The notes under the pieces were generated by a model. It did not search any database. It was not told where the DNA came from and worked only from the letters and a program-made list of their open reading frames with translations. A DNA stretch of 37,751 bases from Clostridiales bacterium (lineage in GTDB: Bacteria > Bacillota > Clostridia > Christensenellales > Aristaeellaceae), in the NCBI GenBank assembly GCA_015056325.1, contig SVGL01000022.1, positions 1 to 37,751 on the forward strand, in the 5' to 3' direction. Below are positions 1 through 6,783 of the stretch, piece after piece. The translations under genes and the position numbers were made by a program. Position 1 is the first letter of the stretch; each line of letters starts with the position of its first letter.

Positions 1-711
1 CAGCACGATGTAGTCGGGGCTGCGTTCGATGACCTGCTCCTGGCTGACCTGCTGCCAGCCTTCGATATCGGCAAAGGCGTTCTTCATGCCGCAGATCTCC
101 GCCAGCTCGTGCATGAAGGTGTTGGTGCCGGCGCTCCACAGACCCCACTCCAGAGGCATGACCTCAAAGTAGATGGTCTTGTCAGTCTGTTCACTCTTGG
201 CGGCAACATCTGCAAAGGTGGCCTGCATGTCGGCGATGACAGCCTCGGCTTCGGCTTCCTTGCCCATGATCGTGCCCAGCAGGCGGATGTTGATGTACAC
301 TTCTTCAATGCTGTTGGCGTCGGTGCCGATGACACGGATGCCATTCTGCTCCAGCAGTTCCACCTGTTCGGTGGTATGCGCCATGTCAGACATAACAACA
401 ACCTGAGGATTCAGTGCCAGGATTTCCTCCAGATTGGTGTTCGCACCGGACTGCACAGCAGGCAGTTCCAGCACGGACGCGGGGTAGTCGCAGTACTTGC
501 CGCGACCAACCAGCGCATCCTCACAGCCGATGGCGCACAGCATTTCGCAATCGCTGGGCTCCAGGGCGATGATGCGGGTGACAGTGCCTTCGAGGGTCAC
601 TTCGCGGCCAAACATATCGGTCACGGTGATGGTGTTGCTTTCAGCCATCACGGTCGCCATGCTGAAGATCATCAGCAGGACAAGGAACAGGGAAACGAGC
701 TTCTTGGACAT
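1..711 (-). CDS. btuF: Corrinoid/iron-siderophore-type ABC transporter substrate-binding protein (BtuF/FecB family), 3' end outside window
   Basis: The visible 237 residues are an N-terminal signal peptide (ending TVMA before ESN) followed by the start of a BtuF/FecB-type periplasmic-binding domain: VTDMFGREVTL, then an IIALEPS strand, then an LNPQVVVMSDM strand typical of helical-backbone metal-chelate binders. The start is the ATG at 709-711, preceded by GAGGAGGG. The protein should capture a corrinoid outside the membrane and deliver it to an ABC permease. The corrinoid assignment rests on the cobalamin riboswitch in its leader; sequence alone would also allow haem or siderophore. There is no lipobox cysteine, which is odd for a Gram-positive binding protein. 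The gene runs off the left edge, so its transporter partners are not visible. Confidence 0.85.
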   Translation of the reverse strand, partial: MSKKLVSLFLVLLMIFSMATVMAESNTITVTDMFGREVTLEGTVTRIIALEPSDCEMLCAIGCEDALVGRGKYCDYPASVLELPAVQSGANTNLEEILALNPQVVVMSDMAHTTEQVELLEQNGIRVIGTDANSIEEVYINIRLLGTIMGKEAEAEAVIADMQATFADVAAKSEQTDKTIYFEVMPLEWGLWSAGTNTFMHELAEICGMKNAFADIEGWQQVSQEQVIERSPDYIVL

Positions 712-766
712 AGTAGTCCCTCCTCAAATATGATCAAATGAATTAGCTGGAGGGTCTTGCTTTTCT

Positions 767-853
767 GAGGTCGGGCTTGCCCGACTAACGTGGTCAATAC
801 TCGCATTGATCACGAGTAGCCAGCGGCGGATGTACGTCCGCTGATGGCCAAAA
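767..853 (-). repeat. Three-hairpin intergenic repeat, copy E
   Basis: Read on the minus strand, this matches the copies at 30845, 36666 and 36758 in order and spacing: GGCCATCA, hairpin 1 (GCGGA/TCCGC), TGGCTAC, hairpin 2 (TCAAT/ATTGA inside GTG/CAC), CGTTAG, hairpin 3 (GTCGGGC/GCCCGAC), then ACCTC. The stem bases differ from the other copies but remain paired. It lies between the riboswitch attenuator and the btuF ribosome binding site, so it is part of the btuF leader RNA. Confidence 0.75.
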
Positions 854-885
854 CAAAAAAACAGTGTCCCTCCCTGAGGAACACT
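853..885 (-). terminator. Intrinsic terminator / attenuator of the cobalamin riboswitch
   Basis: On the minus strand a 10-bp stem (AGTGTTCCTC with GGAGGGACACT, 3-base loop, one G-T pair) is followed directly by GTTTTTTTG. It lies between the aptamer and the btuF start and in the same transcript, so it is best read as the premature terminator controlled by the riboswitch. Confidence 0.8.
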
Positions 886-1019
886 AACCAAGCCAACAAC
901 CTTTCTTCGATACCACTCTGCGCAGTACACGAAAACAGCCGGGCGGAGATCTACTCCACCCTTGGTGTATCGAAAAAAGGCGTTCGCCCAAGTAGCATGC
1001 CCACCCCCAGGGGAATGAT

Positions 1020-1205
1020 TGATTCACGGTGTAAATAAGTCTCCCGGCTTGGTCTCATCCTACTCATGCACCTTCCCGCTTTCGCAGTGGTTTCCAACGC
1101 ATTTTCGTCAACTTCACGGTTACTGGGATAGCCCGGAATTCTCATCCGATTCCTTTGGTCGGCCATATATGGCCATACCGCGCATCGCTGCGCAGATACA
1201 CCGGC
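1020..1205 (-). ncRNA. Cobalamin riboswitch aptamer
   Basis: The minus strand carries the conserved cobalamin-riboswitch elements in order: a GGAATC...GAATTCC arm, CCCAGTAACCG, CCACTG, GGGAAGG (complement at 1071-1077), GAGTAGGATGA, and the B12 box AAGCCGGGAGACTT (complement 1034-1050). A 7-bp closing helix, CGGTGTA with TACACCG, pairs 1197-1203 with 1027-1033. A second downstream complement, GATACACC at 964-971, can pair with the same 5' strand and may be the switching partner. The known role of the family is to lower expression of corrinoid transport genes when adenosylcobalamin is abundant. Confidence 0.9.
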
Positions 1206-1223
1206 TATTCATTTGTCGAATCT

Positions 1224-1252
1224 ATTATAGCCCTCCTGCACTTGTCCGTCAA
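1224..1252 (-). promoter_or_regulatory. Sigma-A promoter of the riboswitch-btuF transcript
   Basis: On the minus strand TTGACG (complement 1247-1252) is separated by 17 bases from TATAAT (complement 1224-1229). Transcription would start near 1217, just upstream of the aptamer. Confidence 0.8.
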
Positions 1253-1398
1253 TTCATTTTTGAAAGTTTCATGGAAGAAATGCCATATTGCACACTATTT
1301 GAACATGGTAACAATCATTGTAGAATATCCTTGCTCCCCGGTTTTGTGATGATTACTGGTGCGAGCTTGCCGGAATGCTGTGGTAGGTGTTCCGGCTT

Positions 1399-1668
1399 TT
1401 AGTTTATGGAGAAGCGGCGGCCCGTGGTGGTCTTCGTGTAGGCTGCGGCGACTTCCGGCAGGGCTTTCTTTAGCGCGGTGGTATCGACGCGGCTGCTGGT
1501 GAAGGTCTTCCAACTGACCTTGTAGGCTCCGGCGGTGAGGAGTTCTTCGTCTCCCATGACGGCCTTGATGGCGTCCTCTGCGGCGGCGATTTCGGCTTCA
1601 AGCTCTTCCTTCATCCGCTTCAGTTCCATCAGTTCGTGGACTTTTGCTTCCATGTTGGGGTTGCACAT
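1399..1668 (-). CDS. Small phage/ICE-type protein, related to YqaJ-recombinase companion proteins
   Basis: This is an 89-residue protein with a charged helical first half (KVHELMELKRMKEELEAEI, coiled-coil-like) and a C-terminus VSWKTFTSSRVDTTALKKAL then RRFSIN. That C-terminal signature recurs in small proteins and recombinase tails of Clostridia prophages and conjugative elements; the relationship is from memory of the family, not a search. The ATG at 1668 follows AGGAGG with a suitable gap. It has its own consensus promoter and faces away from an HTH gene, but no other phage genes lie nearby, so it is probably a stranded remnant. Its function is unknown; a role in DNA recombination or nuclease inhibition is only a guess. 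Confidence 0.65.
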   Translation of the reverse strand: MCNPNMEAKVHELMELKRMKEELEAEIAAAEDAIKAVMGDEELLTAGAYKVSWKTFTSSRVDTTALKKALPEVAAAYTKTTTGRRFSIN

Positions 1669-1718
1669 TGTGGGTTCCTCCTTTTTTTGCAGGACTCGTG
1701 GCCCTGTCTACGTCTACT

Positions 1719-1747
1719 ATTATATACTAAAAAATATATCTTGTCAA
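1719..1747 (-). promoter_or_regulatory. Sigma-A promoter of the 89-residue phage-type gene
   Basis: On the minus strand TTGACA (complement 1742-1747), a 17-base spacer and TATAAT (complement 1719-1724). The 12 bases TTAGTATATAAT are repeated exactly, in inverted orientation, in the plus-strand promoter at 1805-1816. Confidence 0.85.
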
Positions 1748-1787
1748 TAGAAAAATCAATCTTTTTGACGATTTCAGCAAATTTTGT

Positions 1788-1816
1788 TTGACTTTGAATA
1801 CAAATTAGTATATAAT
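1788..1816 (+). promoter_or_regulatory. Sigma-A promoter of the HTH gene
   Basis: TTGACT at 1788-1793, a 17-base spacer and TATAAT at 1811-1816. The predicted transcription start near 1823 leaves a leader of only about 15 bases, consisting of little more than the AGGAGG ribosome binding site at 1825-1830. Confidence 0.85.
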
Positions 1817-1837
1817 GATGCTTCAGGAGGGATGAAT

Positions 1838-2053
1838 ATGGGTATGGTTCAAAGCATTCGTATTGCTATGGTTAAGCGCGGCAACATTTCCGAGGCTGAG
1901 CTGGCGCGTCGCGTTGGCGTTACGCCGCAGAACTTCAACCATAAGATGAAGCGCGACAACTTCACCGAGACAGACTTGCGCGAAATTGCGGAGGCACTGG
2001 GTCTTCGCTTGGAGATTTCCTTTATTGACCCCGAAACTGGCGAAAAAGTATAA
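1838..2053 (+). CDS. XRE-type helix-turn-helix DNA-binding protein
   Basis: The 71-residue product is a single HTH domain: GNISEAELARRVGVTPQNFN covers the scaffold and recognition helices, followed by ETDLREIAEALGLRLEISF. Proteins of this kind act as small repressors in phages and mobile elements. The ATG at 1838 is preferred because it sits 7 bases after AGGAGG; the ATG at 1832 is too close. It lies divergent to the phage-type gene with nearly identical promoters in mirror image, so it may repress both itself and that gene by binding the shared TTAGTATATAAT arms. That regulation is inferred. A hairpin terminator follows the stop. Confidence 0.85.
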   Translation: MGMVQSIRIAMVKRGNISEAELARRVGVTPQNFNHKMKRDNFTETDLREIAEALGLRLEISFIDPETGEKV

Positions 2054-2058
2054 AGCAA

Positions 2059-2096
2059 AAGGGAACAGCCACGCTCTGGTGGTCTGTTCCCTTCTG
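2059..2096 (+). terminator. Hairpin terminator after the HTH gene
   Basis: GGGAACAG plus CCAC pair with GTGG plus CTGTTCCC (12 bp with one bulged T). The following tract, TTCTGTCAT, is only weakly T-rich, so termination may be incomplete. Confidence 0.6.
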
Positions 2097-2216
2097 TCAT
2101 AATGGGGATGCGTTTCAGGATGAGAGCCGCCGCGCCATTTTGAAATGGCCGCCGCCGCCTCAACCGCCGGGAGATTTCCTTATTCCAATCAAGCTCATTT
2201 CTGCGGAGGAGAACTT

Positions 2217-2500
2217 ATGACAAAAGTGACTAAAAGGCAATACTTGAGTGATAACGAGCTGCTTTCGTCAGAATGGAATTGGGAAAGAAATTCAGATGCT
2301 TTATTCTCTCAATTACCCCTTGGCAGCCATAAGAAAGTATGGTGGAAATGTAAAGAGGGGCACGAGTGGGAGGCACCAGTAAAAGATTGCAGCGCCGGCC
2401 GTGGTTGCCCATATTGTGCAGGTCGAAAAGTGTTAATTGGATATAATGACTTGCAAACAATTAATCCTGCTCTAGCTCGAGAATGGAATTACATTACTAC
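2217..2500 (+). pseudogene. Truncated treble-clef zinc-finger (DUF4379-like) protein
   Basis: From the ATG at 2217 (GGAGGA upstream) the frame encodes one good repeat of the treble-clef family: WWKCKEGHEWEAPV, then GRGCPYCAGRKV, then GYNDLQTINPALAREWN. The metal ligands C, H and CPYC are present. The family normally carries several such repeats and often a nuclease-like C-terminus, and is common in mobile or defence-associated loci. Here recognisable sequence stops near 2495, where it joins an antisense transposase stub. The open frame continues to 2768, but only through unrelated DNA and with no homology I can see. It is therefore called a gene remnant. Confidence 0.7.
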
Positions 2501-2611
2501 TTCTCGTCTCAATCCCAGACTGTTTCCTATCTCTCGGTATGTTTCCCCTTTCGCGTGCCTTTGCTCGATAATCCCAGCTATTTCTTCCACCTTTGTGTAT
2601 TTCCTTGTCAT
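2489..2611 (-). pseudogene. 5' stub of an IS transposase orfA (HTH region)
   Basis: On the minus strand, ATG at 2611 opens a 40-residue frame beginning MTRKYTKVEEIAGIIEQ and continuing KGETYREIGNSLGL, a typical N-terminal HTH of IS3-like orfA transposase proteins. It ends at a TAA (2489-2491) where the element abuts the treble-clef remnant, so the rest of the transposase and the right end of the element are gone. AGGAGGTG lies 6 bases before the ATG, inside a perfect inverted repeat. The outer IS end may be near 2690, where TGTTCCC occurs on the minus strand. Family assignment is from memory and moderate. Confidence 0.6.
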
Positions 2612-2616
2612 ACATA

Positions 2617-2663
2617 ACACCTCCTGTCGTAGTTTCCATTCTACAACAGGAGGTGTCTTTTTT
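2617..2663 (+). terminator. IS-borne hairpin: plus-strand terminator and minus-strand RBS trap
   Basis: The 11-base arms ACACCTCCTGT (2617-2627) and ACAGGAGGTGT (2646-2656) pair perfectly, extended by GTAG/CTAC around an 8-base loop. On the plus strand the stem is followed by CTTTTTTC, giving an intrinsic terminator. On the minus strand the same stem hides the AGGAGGTG ribosome binding site of the transposase stub. Confidence 0.75.
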
Positions 2664-2722
2664 CTATTGTCCGTTCTTCTGGGAACAGTCCAGGCGCCCC
2701 GGGCAGGTATTCATTTGGGAGA

Positions 2723-4468
2723 TTACTCGCCCAGCTCCGCCACCATGGCGTCCAGGCCGGCACGGTAGGCTTCCCACACCACATGGTTGTGGTTGTAGGA
2801 GGGCAGGTAGATGCCGTTATCCTGAATGGGCTGGCAGTAGGTAACGCGGTTGCAGATGAACAGGTAGCCGACGTTGCCCAGATCAGCCTTGCTGATGGTC
2901 TGACCGAAGGCCAGGTCGCTCTCAGGGTTCTGGCAGAAGGCGTCGGTCACGTCCTCGATGGAGGCGAACCACTTCACGCATTCATCGGAGATGGTCATGT
3001 TGCCGGGGGAGGCCCACTGGGTCTCGTAGTCAACGGTGACATTGTCACCGTCCACGGTGACGATGGCATTGCCGATGACGAACATGTTGGAGGCCACCAT
3101 GGGGATCTTGTAGATGCCGTTCTGGGTCAGGTTGACGGGGGCAACGTTGTACCACTTGTTGGTGATGCCCATGTCGCGCAGGCTGTAGCCGGCAACGCCC
3201 ATGGTATTGTTGGGGTACCAGGTGTAGTCGTAGGACAGGACGGGAATCTCAGGCTGAGCGCCGGCTTCGTCGGTGACGATGAAATCGATCTCGATATCGC
3301 CCGCGTTGACGACCACGGAGGGATCCAGCACCTTGCAGGTAGCGTCATCCGCCCATTCGCGGCGGTTCCAGCCATTGTGATCTACGTCGTTCATCCAGCT
3401 CACGTACAGCGGGATGGCGGTATCGGTCTGGTCAGCCGTGTCCCAGGTAAAGGGCACGGTCAGGTTGTTGTTGTACGCCACGGATTCGCCGTTGACGCGC
3501 ACATCAGTAATCTGCACGTAGGAGCCAGGCAGCTCGTTCTCGCCATTTTCAATGACGATGTAGGCATTGTTGATGCCGTTTGCACCGTTGGCATGCCAGC
3601 CCTGGCTCTTGAAATCAAGACCCACGGTGTAGGTACCCTGACCGGTCACGACAGCGTCGGTGTAATTCACGCCGTTGTCGGTCTGGTCGATGGACTGACG
3701 CTGGGGCCACCAGGCACCGTCGGCAAAGTACATCCAGGCATCCAGCTGGATATCGGACAGGCCGCTCAGCTTTACGACCTCACCGTGCACGGTGGGACCC
3801 TCGCTCAGCACGCGCAGGGCGGGGCCGCCTTCGGGCTTCACATCCTGCTGGGCGGAGAGGAAGAAGTCAATCTCGATGGACTTGGGATTGTTCAGCACGC
3901 TCACGTCGAACACGTCGAACTTCTGGGCAGTCGCAGCGCTGTCCCAGGTGCTGCCGGTCCCAACAGTACCGCCGTTATCGATCATCCACTGATCCCAGAT
4001 CAGGCCATAGGTATCGTTGGCATCCCAGTACACCTTGCCGCCTTCATCATTGTTGATGTTGTCATAGCCAGTCTGGCCATAGGTGACGGCGCCGCAGGGA
4101 TAGGATACGCCGTCCACGCGGATATCCACGATCTGCATGTACAGGCCGGGGAACAGGTCATGGCCGTCCTTGACAACAATCGCCAGCTTCTGAGCGCCGA
4201 TGTTGCTGTTGCCGCCGGAGTAGAACCAGCTGGGCATATGGGCATCCAGCTTCACGGTGTACCAGCCCTCGCCGGTCACCATCGCGGGCGTGGGCGTCCA
4301 GTAGTCATCTTCCTCAGCCCAGGCAGCAGGCCACCAGTCAGAATCCTGCCAGAAAATGTAGGCAGGGGTGCCCGCGGGCGCAGATTCCTCCGCGTAGGCG
4401 GTGCACAGGCCCAGCGCCAGCACCAGCGCCGCAGCCACAAGCAGAATACGGGTCATGGTATTCTTCAC
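2723..4468 (-). CDS. Large secreted protein with repeated beta-sandwich-like modules
   Basis: The product is 581 residues from the GTG at 4468, which lies 9 bases after AAGGAG and gives a normal signal peptide (VKNTMTR, hydrophobic core, cleavage after TAYA). An ATG at 4456 is possible. Two modules resemble each other: the first contains GEGWYTVKLD, LFPGLYMQIVDIRVDG and a W-rich stretch; the second contains GQGTYTVGLD, LPGSYVQITDVRVNG. A third related segment (NGIYKIPMVASNMF) leads to a C-terminal region without repeats. The aromatic-rich beta pattern suggests carbohydrate-binding modules displayed or released outside the cell, but no catalytic motif was seen. I do not recognise the family. 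A consensus promoter lies at 4524-4552. Confidence 0.85.
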   Translation of the reverse strand: MKNTMTRILLVAAALVLALGLCTAYAEESAPAGTPAYIFWQDSDWWPAAWAEEDDYWTPTPAMVTGEGWYTVKLDAHMPSWFYSGGNSNIGAQKLAIVVKDGHDLFPGLYMQIVDIRVDGVSYPCGAVTYGQTGYDNINNDEGGKVYWDANDTYGLIWDQWMIDNGGTVGTGSTWDSAATAQKFDVFDVSVLNNPKSIEIDFFLSAQQDVKPEGGPALRVLSEGPTVHGEVVKLSGLSDIQLDAWMYFADGAWWPQRQSIDQTDNGVNYTDAVVTGQGTYTVGLDFKSQGWHANGANGINNAYIVIENGENELPGSYVQITDVRVNGESVAYNNNLTVPFTWDTADQTDTAIPLYVSWMNDVDHNGWNRREWADDATCKVLDPSVVVNAGDIEIDFIVTDEAGAQPEIPVLSYDYTWYPNNTMGVAGYSLRDMGITNKWYNVAPVNLTQNGIYKIPMVASNMFVIGNAIVTVDGDNVTVDYETQWASPGNMTISDECVKWFASIEDVTDAFCQNPESDLAFGQTISKADLGNVGYLFICNRVTYCQPIQDNGIYLPSYNHNHVVWEAYRAGLDAMVAELGE

Positions 4469-4523
4469 GGTATGTATCTCCTTCCATTGTGCACAATTCA
4501 ACCAACCGCACACATTTGGCTAT

Positions 4524-4552
4524 ATTATATTTCACGCTTGAGTCTTTGTCAA
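4524..4552 (-). promoter_or_regulatory. Sigma-A promoter of the modular secreted protein gene
   Basis: On the minus strand TTGACA (complement 4547-4552), a 17-base spacer and TATAAT (complement 4524-4529). Confidence 0.85.
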
Positions 4553-4619
4553 GAACATCCTTCAAAGCACCAGATTTCACATCCGTATTTCTGCAGCTTG
4601 TAAAAGAACATGCGTTCCC

Positions 4620-4648
4620 TTGCATGTCTCCGCCATGGATTGTATAAT
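4620..4648 (+). promoter_or_regulatory. Probable promoter of the secreted-enzyme cluster
   Basis: A perfect TATAAT at 4643-4648 follows a poor -35 (TTGCAT, 4620-4625) at 17 bases. It is the only good -10 before the gene at 4720. Confidence 0.5.
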
Positions 4649-4719
4649 AGTAGGGATTGCCAGCCCTTTGCAATCCCGCGGATATCCGCTTGAATACTCT
4701 CACAAAGGAGCATCACCCG

Positions 4720-5586
4720 ATGAAGAAGCTGCTGCTGATTCTCCTCTGCCTGCTTTTTGCACTGCCCGCGCTGGCCGAGGAGTTCTCCCTGCCCATTGAC
4801 TTCTCCGGCGGCTACAAGCCCGATCCGGCCAACTACACCAAGGATTCCTACGAGGACGCCTCCCTCTCGGTGAAGATGGAGAAGCGGGACATTGACGGGG
4901 TTCGCTATGACATCGCCTGGATCAAGGTAGCCAGCCCCACCCAGCTGCGCACCGCCATCGCCGGCAAGCCCAACCAGATCGTTGCCGACAAGCCCGGCCG
5001 CATGGCCCGCAAGGTGAACGCTGTGGTGGCCATCAACGGTGACTTCTACGTCCAGCGCAAGGACGGCCTGATCTACCGTCAGGGCGAGGCCTTCCGCCAG
5101 ATTATCAACCCGGAGAAGGATATCCTGGTCATTGACGACCTGGGCGACCTGCACGTCTTCCTGGGCGGCGAAAACCAGACGGCAGAGCTGCTGGCCTTCA
5201 TGCAGTCCGGCCGGACGATTATCAACGCCTTCACCTTCGGCCCTGCCATCGTCAAGGACGGCCAGGCCCTGCCCATGCCCGCCACCTACCAGACCCGCTT
5301 TGACAGCGCCGTGCGCGCCCCCCGCACCGTCATCGCCCAGATCGGTCCGCTGGAGTACGTCTTTGTCGAGGCCGAGGGCCGCGTGAAGCACTCCAAGGGC
5401 GTCACCACCGATCAGATGGGCGAATTCATGGTGACCCTGGGTGTGCAGACCGCCTACTGCATGGACGGCGGCAACTCCTCCATCATGCTCTTTGGCGGCA
5501 AGTACTATGACGCCAACTACGCCGCCTCCGAGCGCGAGCAGAGCGACATCATCTATGTCTGCTCCGCCGTGCCCACCGAGGAATAA
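4720..5586 (+). CDS. Secreted phosphodiester glycosidase family protein (NAGPA domain)
   Basis: A 288-residue protein with a signal peptide (MKKLLLILLCLLFALPALA, cut before EEF). The NAGPA/DUF2233 signs are VNAVVAINGDFY in the first half, AFTFGPAIVKDG in the middle, PRTVIAQIG, and the terminal YCMDGGNSSIMLFGG, whose DGG(N)S block is the family hallmark. Members hydrolyse phosphodiester-linked sugars; bacterial ones are thought to act on cell-surface or extracellular polymers. The exact substrate cannot be read here. The start follows AAGGAG at 4705-4710. The Lgt-like gene begins 18 bases after its stop, so they are probably cotranscribed. Confidence 0.9.
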   Translation: MKKLLLILLCLLFALPALAEEFSLPIDFSGGYKPDPANYTKDSYEDASLSVKMEKRDIDGVRYDIAWIKVASPTQLRTAIAGKPNQIVADKPGRMARKVNAVVAINGDFYVQRKDGLIYRQGEAFRQIINPEKDILVIDDLGDLHVFLGGENQTAELLAFMQSGRTIINAFTFGPAIVKDGQALPMPATYQTRFDSAVRAPRTVIAQIGPLEYVFVEAEGRVKHSKGVTTDQMGEFMVTLGVQTAYCMDGGNSSIMLFGGKYYDANYAASEREQSDIIYVCSAVPTEE

Positions 5587-5604
5587 GCCCGCGAGGAACC
5601 ACCC

Positions 5605-6729
5605 ATGAAGAAAGCTTTGCTGATCCTCACCGCCCTGCTGGCCATTGCCTGCATCGGGGCGATGCCCTTCCTGTGCACCCACTCCGACATCCTGCCGGAG
5701 GTCTCCACGGCCTATTATGACTACAAGGCCAAGGAGGACGCCCTCACCGCCACCGGCCCCGAGGCCGAGCTGATGCGGATGCTCACCGGCCTGAGTGCCG
5801 ATACCAAGCTGGAGCCGGTTAAGACGCCGATCAAGTTCAGCTGGTTTGGCCTGTACCTGACCATCGGCGCAGTCGTTGCCATCCTCCTGCTGCTGTGGCT
5901 GACCCGCAAGCAAACCAGCCTCCGTCAAGCCCTGCTGTGGACGACAGTGCTGTCCGTGCCCTTTGGCCTCATTGGCGCACGCCTGGTATACTGCCTGGTC
6001 AATATCTCCTTCTACCTCAACGCCATTTCTGCACCTGAGGCTATGCTGAAGGTTTGGGAAGGCGGTCTGTCCCTGGGCGGTGCGCTGGTATTCATCGTGC
6101 TGGCGGGCGTGATCGGCGCGAAGATCGCCCGCTTCTCCGTTGGGCCCCTGTTGTATACCCTTGTACCGGCATTGCTGGTATTTTGCACATTCGTTTCCAT
6201 CGGTGTGGAGACGAACAACATGGGCTTTGGCCCTGAGGTGGAACACCTTGTGGGCAGTTTCACCGCCATGTTCGGCGAGACCCGCCGTTTGAACACCGCT
6301 ATGATGGTTGCGAGCATCACGGCAGCACTGGCGACTGCCTTTTTCATCCACGGCAAGCTTCTCATCACGCGCGGCAAGCTAAATCCCAGTCTGCAATTCG
6401 CCCTGTACACCTTCCTCTACGGCAGCGTGATGATCCTCATGGAGAGCCTCCGTGAGGACGGCCACATGGTATGGGGCTTCGTCCACGCGGAGATGGTCTT
6501 CGACCTCGTCTTCGCCCTGGCCGCCCTGCTTTACCTGGCAAAGACACAGAAGCGCATCCTGCTGTCCCTGCTGGCAACCGCCGTCCTGGCGGGTGCGGTG
6601 GTGGCGCTGGAGTTCGCGCTGGATCGCTCCTCCATCGGCGACGGGCTGCTTTACGCGGCCTATATCGCCGTGCTGGGCGGGTACATTTTCCTTGGCTGCA
6701 CTTGCGCAAAAAAGCGCCTTGCATCATAA
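5605..6729 (+). CDS. Divergent Lgt-like integral membrane protein, probably not an active diacylglyceryl transferase
   Basis: A 374-residue polytopic protein with about seven membrane segments. It shows the general Lgt layout: GARLVYCLVN (compare GGRLGYVL in Lgt), KVWEGGLSLGGALV (compare W.GGMSFHGGL) and LYGSVMILMESLRED (compare the YG..RF.IEFLR block). However, the essential His of the SFHGG motif is replaced (SLGGA), and no Arg/Asn-bearing GR..NF.NGE signature is present where expected. An N-terminal extracytoplasmic segment of about 50 residues precedes the core. It probably binds a lipid or does another job in the envelope; orthodox lipoprotein modification looks unlikely. GAGGAA lies upstream of the ATG. 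Confidence 0.65.
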   Translation: MKKALLILTALLAIACIGAMPFLCTHSDILPEVSTAYYDYKAKEDALTATGPEAELMRMLTGLSADTKLEPVKTPIKFSWFGLYLTIGAVVAILLLLWLTRKQTSLRQALLWTTVLSVPFGLIGARLVYCLVNISFYLNAISAPEAMLKVWEGGLSLGGALVFIVLAGVIGAKIARFSVGPLLYTLVPALLVFCTFVSIGVETNNMGFGPEVEHLVGSFTAMFGETRRLNTAMMVASITAALATAFFIHGKLLITRGKLNPSLQFALYTFLYGSVMILMESLREDGHMVWGFVHAEMVFDLVFALAALLYLAKTQKRILLSLLATAVLAGAVVALEFALDRSSIGDGLLYAAYIAVLGGYIFLGCTCAKKRLAS

Positions 6730-6783
6730 TGTCTCTAGTTCATTCCCCCTCCCCAACGTTACGATAGAAAAGAGGAAACACCG

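Noticed and set aside
1369..1400. GCCGGAA/TTCCGGC hairpin with TTTT as a plus-strand terminator
   Set aside because: No plus-strand transcript is expected upstream, and on the minus strand, where a gene ends, no T run follows. It is left unassigned.
2500..2768. Continuation of the treble-clef frame to 2768 as real protein
   Set aside because: It crosses the antisense transposase stub, a terminator hairpin and the 3' end of the opposite gene, with no family similarity.
2783..4603. Long plus-strand open frame (606 codons) opposite the modular secreted protein
   Set aside because: It is antisense to a gene with a signal peptide, promoter and ribosome binding site. The composition is low-complexity Val/Gly/His typical of reversed GC-rich coding DNA.
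4549..6351. 600-codon minus-strand frame opposite the NAGPA and Lgt-like genes
   Set aside because: Shadow of two well-supported plus-strand genes.
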